Shown: in pieces, positions 38,409-45,649 of the stretch
How positions within the stretch are numbered: the first letter of the stretch is position 1
Layout of the letters: the number at the start of each line of letters is the position of its first letter
From: Methylophilus aquaticus
Lineage (GTDB): Bacteria > Pseudomonadota > Gammaproteobacteria > Burkholderiales > Methylophilaceae
NCBI RefSeq assembly: GCF_030769565.1
Contig: NZ_JAVCAP010000014.1
Location: 51,554 to 115,553 of the forward strand
DNA length: 64,000 nucleotides
Reading direction: 5' to 3'
Program-made: the position numbers and the translations under genes
The notes under the pieces: generated by a model
Database searches by the model: none
Seen by the model: only the letters and a program-made list of their open reading frames with translations
Told to the model about the DNA's origin: nothing

Positions 38409-38448
38409 GCATGCCTAAGTTTAAGCAATACAACGTCTTTTGTTTTTA

Positions 38449-38588
38449 GGGCACCTCTAAAAATTGAAATTACTAAGCCAGATAAGGCGCGAGTAAAAAA
38501 TTTTGACGCCGCATATATTTGATATGTAAGGAGAATTTTTTTTGAGCAACGCAGTATCGCAAAGGAATTTGAATTTTTAGATGTGCCC
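38449..38588. mobile_element. MITE-like element, copy 1 (140 bp)
   Basis: Begins GGGCACCTCTAAAAATT and ends with its near-exact inverse (16 of 17 match; similarity extends to about 25 bp). Flanked by TTTA on both sides; the equivalent place upstream of the paralogue at 39860 has a single TTTA, so this is a real insertion with a 4-bp target duplication. No transposase is encoded. Relative to the copy at 40926 it lacks an internal stretch of 39 bp. It lies between the promoter and the start of the 38622 gene, so it is transcribed in the leader. Confidence 0.85.
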
Positions 38589-38621
38589 TTTATTGAATAC
38601 TTCATTCTTGGAAGAGTTAAC

Positions 38622-39386
38622 ATGATTAAATTAAACCAAGCTGCTATTAAATCCAGCCTGGCTGCCGCAACACTTGCACTTAGTGCCTTCAGCCTCAATG
38701 CCCACGCCACCCTCACCAGCTACACCTCCGCTGGGGTCGATGTAGTGTACAGCTCGGTCAGTGATGTCACCTGGACCAAAGACGCTAACCTGCTTGGCAG
38801 CATGATTGCTGCTGACAGCAGCGTGATTAACAAGATTTTAGCTGCCAGCTCCAACAACTACGGCAGCTTGGCTTACACCGTCAGCGCCAATGATTTTTCC
38901 ACGACCGAGTTAGGCCGAACCTCTTGGTATGGTGCCAATGCGTTTATAAGCTATTTAAACAGTATTAGTTACGCAGGAAGCAACCAGTGGCGCCTACCCG
39001 GCGTTGTCAACACTAGCATTGGCACTAACACCGCTACCAATGGCACCATCGCGGGTGATGAACTGGTAGAGCTGTTTTACAGCGAGCTGAGCGGCACAGC
39101 CAATAGCGCTATGCCCAAAACCGCCACCTTTGACAACGAGCGGGTAGCTTACTGGTCTGGCACGGAACACGCGGTTCTTTCCGGTCGCGCGTGGTACTTC
39201 ACTACCGCCAATGGCCGCCAGGACCGCAACTTTAATAACAACCGATTTTATGCCTGGGCTGTGACTTCTGGCCAAATTACCACCACCGCAACGCCTTCTG
39301 CAGTACCTGTCCCTGCGGCTGCTTTGTTGTTTGGCAGTGGTTTGGTAGGCTTGGCTGGCTTGCGCCGCCGTAAACAGCAAGCTTAA
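38622..39386 (+). CDS. PEP-CTERM DUF1566-like protein, paralogue 1
   Basis: 254 residues from the ATG at 38622 (MIKLNQAAIKSSLAAAT), preceded by GGAAGAG; the frame is open further up into the MITE but the paralogues align from here. Signal peptide ends at LNAHA. Body: VVYSSVSDVTWTKDANL, TSWYGANAFISYLNSI, NQWRLPGV and VAYWSGTEH, as in DUF1566. The tail VPVPAAALLFGSGLVGLAGL plus RRRKQQA is a PEP-CTERM signal; Ala replaces the usual Trp. It is closely similar to the genes at 39860 and 41138 except in the stretch just before the tail, where the loops differ. Predicted exported and exosortase-processed; ligand unknown. Confidence 0.9.
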   Translation: MIKLNQAAIKSSLAAATLALSAFSLNAHATLTSYTSAGVDVVYSSVSDVTWTKDANLLGSMIAADSSVINKILAASSNNYGSLAYTVSANDFSTTELGRTSWYGANAFISYLNSISYAGSNQWRLPGVVNTSIGTNTATNGTIAGDELVELFYSELSGTANSAMPKTATFDNERVAYWSGTEHAVLSGRAWYFTTANGRQDRNFNNNRFYAWAVTSGQITTTATPSAVPVPAAALLFGSGLVGLAGLRRRKQQA

Positions 39387-39437
39387 GTGATTGTGGTTGT
39401 TTTATGGGCTAACCCCGCAAATGACTGCTAAGCAATA

Positions 39438-39472
39438 AACCAAGGGCTGGTTTTCCAGCCCTTGGTTTTTTT
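39438..39472 (+). terminator. Intrinsic terminator after paralogue 1
   Basis: AACCAAGGGCTGG, TTTT loop, CCAGCCCTTGGTT, then a run of T. A 13-bp perfect stem. Confidence 0.92.
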
Positions 39473-39476
39473 CGCC

Positions 39477-39552
39477 GTCATACCGACGCAAGTCGGTATC
39501 CAGCGTCGTTAAGCATAAAAAGACGCTGGGTTCCGTTTGACAACGGAATGAC
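39477..39552. repeat. GTCAT...ATGAC extragenic palindromic element, copy 1
   Basis: A 76-bp element bounded by GTCAT and ATGAC with three successive hairpins: ATACCGAC/GTCGGTAT, CAGCGTC/GACGCTG and TTCCGTT/AACGGAA. Copy 2, of identical length, is at 41984-42059, also just after a PEP-CTERM terminator. The middle hairpin is weakened in copy 2. Confidence 0.75.
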
Positions 39553-39709
39553 GGGATGGGGGGGGCGGTGATGATGCGCGTTTATCAGTGGTTAAATCAG
39601 TTTTAAGATTTTCTCTGTGTCTTTTTGTATTTCTCTATAGTGAGATTAGCTTCAACCCTACTTAGATTGCTTCGCTGCGCTCGCAAAGACGACTTTTACT
39701 TAAAACCAT

Positions 39710-39791
39710 TAGCCCATCTGGGCTATTTGGTTGTTTTTAGCCGAAAATGTCAGAAAAGTTCAGATTTGGTTTTTTATTTTTCTGTTAACTT
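39710..39791 (+). promoter_or_regulatory. Dyad, direct repeat and -10 of the 39860 promoter
   Basis: TAGCCC-ATCT-GGGCTA (39710-39725), TGTCAG at 39748, GTTCAG at 39758, then TAACTT (39786-39791) 22 bp after the second repeat. This leader carries no MITE and serves as the empty site. Confidence 0.65.
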
Positions 39792-39859
39792 GCATGCCTG
39801 AGTTAAAGCAATACCACATTTTTGTTTTTATTGAATACTTCATTCCTGGGAGAGTTAAC

Positions 39860-40624
39860 ATGATTAAATTAAACCAAGCTGCTATTAAATCCAGCCTGGC
39901 TGCCGCGACACTTGCACTCAGTGCCTTCAGCCTCAACGCCCAAGCAGCACTCACCAGCTACACATCTGGGGGTCAAGATGTGGTCTACAGCTCAGTGAGT
40001 GATGTCACCTGGACCAAAGACGCTAACCTTCTAGGCAGCATGATAGCCGCTGACAGCGGCGTGATTAGCAAGATTGTGGCCGCCAGCACCAACAACTACG
40101 GAATTAGTGGTTACACCGTCAGTGCCAGTGATTTTTCAGCCATTTTAGGCCAAACCACTTGGTATGGTGCCAATGCGTTTATCAGTTATTTAAACAGCAT
40201 TAATTACGCAGGCAGCAACCAGTGGCGCCTACCCGGCGTTGTCAACACTAGCATTGGCACTAACACCGCTACCAATGGCACCACAGCGGGTGATGAACTG
40301 GTAGAGCTGTTTTACAGCGAGCTGAGCGGCACAGCCAATAGCGCTATCCCCAATACCACCACCTTTGATAACGAGCAAGCTTGGGCTTACTGGTCTGGCA
40401 CGGAGTACGCGCCGATTCCTAATTACGCGTGGAACTTCTATAACAACATTGGCCTCCCGGACGGCCGCAAAAAGAACAGCTGGTATTATGCTTGGGCTGT
40501 GACTTCTGGACAAATCGTGTCTTCTTCAACGCCTTCTGCCGTGCCTATCCCAGCCGCCGCTTGGTTATTTGGCAGTGGTTTGGCAGGCTTGGCTGGTTTG
40601 CGCCGCCGTAAACAGCAAGCTTAA
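39860..40624 (+). CDS. PEP-CTERM DUF1566-like protein, paralogue 2
   Basis: 254 residues from the ATG at 39860, preceded by GGGAGAG; starts MIKLNQAAIKSSLAAAT like paralogue 1. Signal peptide ends LNAQA. Body: VVYSSVSDVTWTKDANL, TTWYGANAFISYLNSI, NQWRLPGV, WAYWSGTEY; then a diverged loop (IPNYAWNFYNNIGLPDGRKK) and a PEP-CTERM tail VPIPAAAWLFGSGLAGLAGL with RRRKQQA. Nucleotide identity to paralogue 1 is very high across the first 500 bp of the coding sequence, and the two carry the same promoter type, so they are recent duplicates. Confidence 0.9.
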   Translation: MIKLNQAAIKSSLAAATLALSAFSLNAQAALTSYTSGGQDVVYSSVSDVTWTKDANLLGSMIAADSGVISKIVAASTNNYGISGYTVSASDFSAILGQTTWYGANAFISYLNSINYAGSNQWRLPGVVNTSIGTNTATNGTTAGDELVELFYSELSGTANSAIPNTTTFDNEQAWAYWSGTEYAPIPNYAWNFYNNIGLPDGRKKNSWYYAWAVTSGQIVSSSTPSAVPIPAAAWLFGSGLAGLAGLRRRKQQA

Positions 40625-40670
40625 GATGGGCAGTGCTTGAAGGCAAAAGGTTTTCAAGTCGATGTGTTAA

Positions 40671-40697
40671 AAAGGCTGGGCAACCAGCCTTTTTTGT
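40671..40697 (+). terminator. Intrinsic terminator after paralogue 2
   Basis: AAAGGCTGG (40671-40679), GCAA loop, CCAGCCTTT (40684-40692), followed by more T. Confidence 0.88.
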
Positions 40698-40709
40698 TTT
40701 TACCCTCGT

Positions 40710-40779
40710 CACTGCGAGCAAAGCGCGGCAGTCCAAAAGGTTTAAACATCGCATGGATTGCCGCGCTACGCTCGCAATG
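40710..40779. repeat. REP-like inverted repeat, copy 2
   Basis: Arms 40710-40734 and 40755-40779 with the same spacer as copy 1 at 38233-38302; the left arm has GCAAAGCG where copy 1 has GCGTAGCG. Copy 1 and copy 2 each mark the left end of a repeated promoter-MITE-gene unit. Confidence 0.8.
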
Positions 40780-40802
40780 ACGCAGGTAGATACAACGCAC
40801 AT

Positions 40803-40885
40803 TAGCCCATTCGGGCTATTTGCCTAATTTTCAAGCAGTAATGTCAGAAAAGTTCAGATTTGGTTTTTTATTTTTCTGTTAACTT
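40803..40885 (+). promoter_or_regulatory. Dyad, direct repeat and -10 of the 41138 promoter
   Basis: TAGCCC-ATTC-GGGCTA (40803-40818), TGTCAG at 40842, GTTCAG at 40852, then TAACTT (40880-40885) 22 bp after the second repeat. Confidence 0.65.
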
Positions 40886-40925
40886 GCATGCCTGAGTTAA
40901 AGCAATACAACGTCTTTTGTTTTTA

Positions 40926-41104
40926 GGGCACCTCTAAAAATTGAAATTACTAAGCCAGATAAGGCGCGAGTAAAAAATTTTGCGAGCATGCGTTTCACGC
41001 ATTGCCTGCTTACACCACTTGACGCCGCATATAGTTGATATGTCAGGAGAAATTTTTTTGAGCAACGCAGTATCGCAACGGAATTTGAATTTTTAGATGT
41101 GCCC
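40926..41104. mobile_element. MITE-like element, copy 2 (179 bp)
   Basis: Same terminal inverted repeats (GGGCACCTCTAAAAATT ... AATTTTTAGATGTGCCC) and same TTTA flanks as the copy at 38449, and at the same position in the leader of a paralogous gene, so it probably spread by duplication of the whole unit rather than by a second insertion. It keeps a 39-bp internal stretch lost from copy 1, apparently by deletion between short TTG repeats. Confidence 0.85.
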
Positions 41105-41137
41105 TTTATTGAATACTTCATTCTTGCGAGAGTTAAC

Positions 41138-41899
41138 ATGATTAAATTAAACCAACCTGCTATTAAATACACCCTGGCTGCCGCCTCACTCGCACTCAGC
41201 ACATTCAGCCTCAACGCCCAAGCCACCCTCACCGGCTACACATCTGGGGGTCAAGATGTGGTCTACAGCTCGGTCAGCGATGTCACCTGGACTAAAGACG
41301 CCAATCTGTTAGGCAGCATGATTGCTGCTGACAGCAGTGTGATTAGCAAGATTGTGGCTGCCAGCACAAACAACATTGGCAGCTTGGCATACACCGTCAG
41401 CGCCACTGACTTTTCCACCACCGTGTTAGGCCGAACCTCTTGGTATGGTGCCAATGCGTTTATCAGTTATTTAAACAGCATTAACTATGCAGGCAGCAAC
41501 CAGTGGCGCTTGCCTACTGTTGTCAACACTACAGTTGGTTTTAATACCCCCACCAATGGCACCACAGCGGGTGATGAACTGGTAGAGCTGTTTTACAGCG
41601 AGCTGAGCGGCACAGCCGTTAGCGCTATCCCTAACACCGCCACCTTTGACAACGAGCAATCTTGGGTCTACTGGTCTGGCACGGAGTACGCGGACAATCC
41701 AATAAGCGCGTGGAGCTTCGGCACCAGCGTCGGTAGACAGCGCTTCTCCGACTTTAAGAACCTCCAATATTATGCTTGGGCTGTGAGCCCCGGAAAAATC
41801 CCAGCGGTGAGTGCGGTGCCTGTGCCCGCAGCGGCTTGGTTGTTTGGCAGTGGTTTGGTGGGCTTAGTGGGCCTGCGTCGTCGTAAACAGCAAGCGTAA
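41138..41899 (+). CDS. PEP-CTERM DUF1566-like protein, paralogue 3
   Basis: 253 residues from the ATG at 41138 (MIKLNQPAIKYTLAAAS). Signal peptide ends LNAQA. Body as in paralogues 1 and 2 (VTWTKDANL, TSWYGANAFISYL, NQWRLPTV, WVYWSGTEY), with a different surface loop before the tail (SAWSFGTSVGRQRFSDF). Tail VPVPAAAWLFGSGLVGLVGL with RRRKQQA. The variation between copies is concentrated in that loop, as expected for a ligand-binding site in lectin-like folds; this last point is inference. Confidence 0.9.
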   Translation: MIKLNQPAIKYTLAAASLALSTFSLNAQATLTGYTSGGQDVVYSSVSDVTWTKDANLLGSMIAADSSVISKIVAASTNNIGSLAYTVSATDFSTTVLGRTSWYGANAFISYLNSINYAGSNQWRLPTVVNTTVGFNTPTNGTTAGDELVELFYSELSGTAVSAIPNTATFDNEQSWVYWSGTEYADNPISAWSFGTSVGRQRFSDFKNLQYYAWAVSPGKIPAVSAVPVPAAAWLFGSGLVGLVGLRRRKQQA

Positions 41900-41943
41900 G
41901 TGGTTGTTTTATGGGGTAAGCCCACCAATTAAAGTTAAGCAAT

Positions 41944-41980
41944 AAACCAAGGGCTGGATTTCCAGCTCTTGGTTTATTTC
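41944..41980 (+). terminator. Intrinsic terminator after paralogue 3
   Basis: AAACCAAGGGCTGG and CCAGCTCTTGGTTT (one G-U pair), 4-nt loop, then ATTTC. Homologous to the terminator after paralogue 1. Confidence 0.8.
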
Positions 41981-41983
41981 GCC

Positions 41984-42059
41984 GTCATACCGACGCAAGT
42001 CGGTATCCAGTGTGTTTAAGCATAAAAAGTCGCTGGATTCCGTTTGACAACGGAATGAC
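41984..42059. repeat. GTCAT...ATGAC extragenic palindromic element, copy 2
   Basis: 76 bp, homologous over its full length to 39477-39552, with the outer and right hairpins intact. Confidence 0.75.
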
Positions 42060-42144
42060 ATGGTGGGGATACGGTGATGATGCGCGTTTATCAGTGGTTA
42101 AATCAGTTTTAAGGTTTTTTCTGTGCACTCTGTGGTCTATTTGA

Positions 42145-42158
42145 TTTTAGAGGTGCCC
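42145..42158. mobile_element. Solo end of the MITE-like element
   Basis: TTTTAGAGGTGCCC is the inverse of the MITE terminus GGGCACCTCTAAAA. No partner end is visible nearby. It lies immediately upstream of the dyad of the 42295 promoter. It may be a remnant of an excised or decayed copy. Confidence 0.45.
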
Positions 42159-42160
42159 AT

Positions 42161-42242
42161 TAGCCCATCTGGGCTATTTGGTTGTTTTCAGCCGAAAATG
42201 TCAGAAAAGTTCAGATTTCAAACATTGGTGTTGTGCTACATT
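42161..42242 (+). promoter_or_regulatory. Dyad, direct repeat and -10 of the 42295 promoter
   Basis: TAGCCC-ATCT-GGGCTA (42161-42176), TGTCAG at 42199, GTTCAG at 42209, then TACATT (42237-42242) 22 bp after the second repeat. The block from the dyad through the repeats is nearly identical to the 39860 promoter, then diverges completely, so only the operator part is shared. Confidence 0.6.
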
Positions 42243-42294
42243 GATGTTGTGAGTTATTTAGTTTTTTTAATTTTTTTATCGTAGGAGCCTATTG

Positions 42295-42822
42295 ATGCAC
42301 CCTTTTTTTAAATCACTGCCAATCGCATTAGCGTTAAGCACAGGCCTGCTCGCCAACCATGCGCAAGCAACTCCAGTCACTTGGACATTTAGTAACGATG
42401 CAAAGTCCGACCCTGCAAGTGTTCCTTTTTCTGGTAGTTTTGGTTTAGTTGATACAATATTTTCAGGTAGTTTTGTATATGACGCAGATCTGGGTAAAGC
42501 AACGTCGGTTAATTTTTCTTTCACTGACACCTCCAGCACAAGGGGTACACTTGTGGCAACACAAGTAGATGTAGATAGATTCAATAGCGTATTTAATAAC
42601 AGTACTGGAGAATTTTATTACAGTGCGGGTTTATTATCATTACCGCCACTGCAATTTGCAAGCGCATTGACCAATGCTGGTGGTACTATCAATATTGTTA
42701 ACGGTACTGGGTCAATTTCGAGTTCTTCTACTGTTTCTGCCGTACCTATCCCTGCAGCGGCTTGGTTATTTGGCAGTGGTGTATTGGGCTTTGCAGGTTT
42801 GCGCCGTAAAAAAACGGTTTAA
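42295..42822 (+). CDS. PEP-CTERM sorting-signal protein (unrelated body)
   Basis: 175 residues from the ATG at 42295, with TAGGAG upstream (an in-frame TTG precedes it). Signal peptide: IALALSTGLLANHAQA. The body (VTWTFSNDAKSDPASVPFSGSF, FSGSFVYDADLGKATSV) resembles the short beta-sandwich proteins often found with PEP-CTERM tails, where the exported domain shows a W-T-F ... G-SF-YD pattern. The tail is VPIPAAAWLFGSGVLGFAGL with RRKKTV. It shares the operator block with the DUF1566-like paralogues although the protein body is unrelated. Confidence 0.87.
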   Translation: MHPFFKSLPIALALSTGLLANHAQATPVTWTFSNDAKSDPASVPFSGSFGLVDTIFSGSFVYDADLGKATSVNFSFTDTSSTRGTLVATQVDVDRFNSVFNNSTGEFYYSAGLLSLPPLQFASALTNAGGTINIVNGTGSISSSSTVSAVPIPAAAWLFGSGVLGFAGLRRKKTV

Positions 42823-42916
42823 GCGATAAGTTATCCTCTGGGTGAGAAAAAAACTACGCTAGCAACCAAGTCGTGTTGTTCAACATATTGTTTAGCGTGA
42901 ATAATGCTATTACTTA

Positions 42917-42950
42917 AGCGCCTTGACTTTGGGTCAGGGCGCTTTTTTTA
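42917..42950 (+). terminator. Intrinsic terminator before the TPR gene
   Basis: AAGCGCCTTGAC pairs with GGTCAGGGCGCTT with one mismatch-type bulge, followed by seven T. It ends the 42295 transcript 20 bp before the TPR gene start. Confidence 0.85.
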
Positions 42951-42969
42951 GTTTAGTAAATGGATTGTT

Positions 42970-45468
42970 ATGACTGAAAACACACAAGCTAAAAATCATG
43001 ATACCGCAGTTAATCACCTTGCGCTTGAGAGTACACTAGATCAGCCCAACCGCAAGCGCCGCACACCAATGTGGTTGAAGTTGTTGAAATGGTTTGTGTT
43101 GCCCGCTGTGCTAGTGGTGGTTTTGGTGTTGTTGTTTAGTAAAACGCCAGAGGAGAAAGTGCAGGCTTATTATGAAAAAGGCATGGCCTTTTTAGAAAAT
43201 GATGAGTTAGACAAAGCGAATATTGAGTTTAGAAATGCTTTGCAGATTAAAAAAAACGTGACGGCGGCGGTGTATGGCATGGCGCAAGTGGCTGAGAAAA
43301 AAGGCGATTTAAAAGCTGCTTATCAGCACTATTTAACGGTGGCTGAGCAAGATAACAAGCATGTGATGGCGAGGGTGAAGTTGGCTAATATTTATATGTT
43401 GGCGGGTCAACCCGAAAAAGCGGCAGATTATATGGCGCAATTGGCAAGGCTGGCCCCTAATGATGAGCATGTGTTGTTGTTGCAGGCGGGGGCAAGTTTG
43501 CGCCAAGGCGACCATGAAAAAGCGGTGGCGTTGGCGCAACAAGCGCTTAAAAAGAATGCTAAGTTTAATGAGGCTTATGCGCTGTTGGCAGTTGAGCGCA
43601 TGCAAAATAAAGACCCTGACCAAGCGTTGGTGTTTTTAAATCAGGGCTTGCAGCAGTTGCCTGGCGATGTGGATTTGAGTATTTATAAGGTTAGGGTGCT
43701 TGAATCTCGCCAGCAGTTAGATGAGGCGGCACAGGTGTATTTGCAGTTGATTAAACAAACACCGAATAAAAAGAATTTGCGTATTGATTTGGTTAAGTTT
43801 TATATGAGGCATCAGAAGATGGATTTGGCGGAGGAGCAGTTGCGTGCGTTGATTGCTGTTGATGCCAAAGACCAAGAGGCTAAGTTGGCTTTGTTGGATG
43901 TGATTAAACGTAGCAAGGGGGCAGAAGCCTCGGCTAAACAATTGCAAGCGTTTGTTGACGATGCGCCTGACGATATGCAATTGCGGTTTGCGCAGTTTGC
44001 TACCGATATGCAAAATAAGAATATGCCAGCGGCTAAAAAAACGTTGGAAACGATTATTGCGCTTGCTGGTGAAAAGCAGGATAGATTGAAAGCCAAGGGT
44101 TTGTTAGCACAGCTGCATTTGCAAGAAAAAAACAGACCTGCCGCCGATGCTTTAATTGCTGAGGTGCTGAAAGAAGACGTGCGTGACCAGCAAACGTTAA
44201 CGCTCAAGGCAGGCTTGGATATTCAGGCGGGCGAGCTGGAGGCTGCGATTGCCAAGTTGTTGATTGTGACCGCTGACAATGCCAAAGACGCCAATGCCAT
44301 GTTGGTGCTGGCACAGTCCTACGCCAAAACAGGACAATTTGTGCAAGCTAACCAGTATTATCAGAAAGCGGTTGATGCCAGTCAGGGCAATGTGCGCTTT
44401 ATGATGTCTTATGCGAATTTTCAGTTTGCAACAGGTGAGTTTGAACAAGCTGAAAAAACACTCAATGCGGTGCTTGCGCAACAAGCCAATGATTTGCCTG
44501 CACTGAAAATGATGGTGGATGTAAAAACTGCCCGCAGTGACTGGACGGGAGCAGTGGCCGTGGTGGATAAAGTGCGGCAGGTGGCCAAGTCGCCACTGGT
44601 AGCCGATTATTTGTTGAGCGATGTCTATTTTAAACAAAAAAATTATGCAGCCAGTTTGCCTTTGATCAAGCGTGTCTATGCGGCAGAGCCCAAGGATGCA
44701 CAGGTGTTGGGTAATTTGGTCAGCCATTTGGTGATGGCCGGTCAGTCGAGCGAGGCGGTGACTTTGCTCAATCGCTTGCATAGTGAAAATCCTCAGGATG
44801 CGCTGTCACAGCTCATGCTGGCAAAAGTCTATCTGCAATCCAAGCAACTAGATAAAGCAACGCAGGTGTATCAATCTCTCATTCAGCAAAGTAGTAAAGT
44901 GGTACAGGCTTATCAAGAGCTGGCAAAGTTATATTTGATGACAGGTAAAATGGTTGAAGCTGAGTCTGTGATTGAGGATGGCATAAAGCAGCATCCCAAG
45001 GATTTGTCATTACAGTTTTTGCAGGCGGATTTATACCAGTCAACGGGTAAGCCTGGCGCTGCGCAGGCAGTATATGAGGCTATGTTGAAAGTAGATGCTA
45101 ATGCCACAAGTGTGCTAAATAATTTGGCTGTTTTGCTGGTTGAGCATCATAGCGATAAAGATAGCATTGCTCGAGCCTACCAAATGACACAGAAGTTTTC
45201 TAAACAAGAAGTCCCTGAATTAAAGGATACTGTGGGTTGGGTGGCGTATAAGGCTGGCAAGTATGCAGAAGCTGTAAAAGCCCTTGAGTTTTCTGCTGAA
45301 AAAGTCCCGGCGAATCCGGTTTTTCAATACCACTTGGGCAAAGCGTATCTGGCTGTGCTGGATAAATTGCATGCCAAATTAGCACTGCAAAAAGCACTGG
45401 AAGGTGCAGGCAGTAGCCGTGATGTTCCCGTTGATGAGGTAAAACAATTGATCGCCGAGTTGGGTTAG
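42970..45468 (+). CDS. Large TPR protein resembling PEP-CTERM system protein PrsT
   Basis: 832 residues. A cytoplasmic N-terminal segment of about 37 residues precedes one transmembrane helix (about 38-58, WFVLPAVLVVVLVLLF). The rest is some 20 tetratricopeptide repeats, recognisable by G/A-x-Y-A and ALxLxP spacing, for example AYYEKGMAFLENDELDKANIEF and LAKVYLQSKQLDKATQVY. PrsT-type TPR proteins accompany XrtA/PEP-CTERM and EPS loci; the family usually has a lipoprotein N-terminus, which I do not see here. That it follows PEP-CTERM genes supports the assignment, but no exosortase is in the window. Confidence 0.75.
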   Translation: MTENTQAKNHDTAVNHLALESTLDQPNRKRRTPMWLKLLKWFVLPAVLVVVLVLLFSKTPEEKVQAYYEKGMAFLENDELDKANIEFRNALQIKKNVTAAVYGMAQVAEKKGDLKAAYQHYLTVAEQDNKHVMARVKLANIYMLAGQPEKAADYMAQLARLAPNDEHVLLLQAGASLRQGDHEKAVALAQQALKKNAKFNEAYALLAVERMQNKDPDQALVFLNQGLQQLPGDVDLSIYKVRVLESRQQLDEAAQVYLQLIKQTPNKKNLRIDLVKFYMRHQKMDLAEEQLRALIAVDAKDQEAKLALLDVIKRSKGAEASAKQLQAFVDDAPDDMQLRFAQFATDMQNKNMPAAKKTLETIIALAGEKQDRLKAKGLLAQLHLQEKNRPAADALIAEVLKEDVRDQQTLTLKAGLDIQAGELEAAIAKLLIVTADNAKDANAMLVLAQSYAKTGQFVQANQYYQKAVDASQGNVRFMMSYANFQFATGEFEQAEKTLNAVLAQQANDLPALKMMVDVKTARSDWTGAVAVVDKVRQVAKSPLVADYLLSDVYFKQKNYAASLPLIKRVYAAEPKDAQVLGNLVSHLVMAGQSSEAVTLLNRLHSENPQDALSQLMLAKVYLQSKQLDKATQVYQSLIQQSSKVVQAYQELAKLYLMTGKMVEAESVIEDGIKQHPKDLSLQFLQADLYQSTGKPGAAQAVYEAMLKVDANATSVLNNLAVLLVEHHSDKDSIARAYQMTQKFSKQEVPELKDTVGWVAYKAGKYAEAVKALEFSAEKVPANPVFQYHLGKAYLAVLDKLHAKLALQKALEGAGSSRDVPVDEVKQLIAELG

Positions 45469-45545
45469 CACTTGTGGCGCCAGGTGCGTGCTTGGCCATG
45501 TTGATATAGCCACATGGCTCCCAGTCATAAAATAACCAGATCACA

Positions 45546-45582
45546 AACAACAAAGCCTCTTGTTTCAAGAGGCTTTGTTGTT
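45546..45582. terminator. Bidirectional terminator between the TPR gene and lpd
   Basis: AACAACAAAGCCTCTTG and its exact inverse form a 17-bp stem with a TTT loop. The arms are flanked by A/T-rich tracts on both strands, as for a shared terminator of convergent genes. Confidence 0.85.
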
Positions 45583-45649
45583 GTAACCCGTTGTTGTACC
45601 GCATAGTGCGCTGGGGTGTAGACCCGCCGGTGGCGGTGTAGTTTTGACG

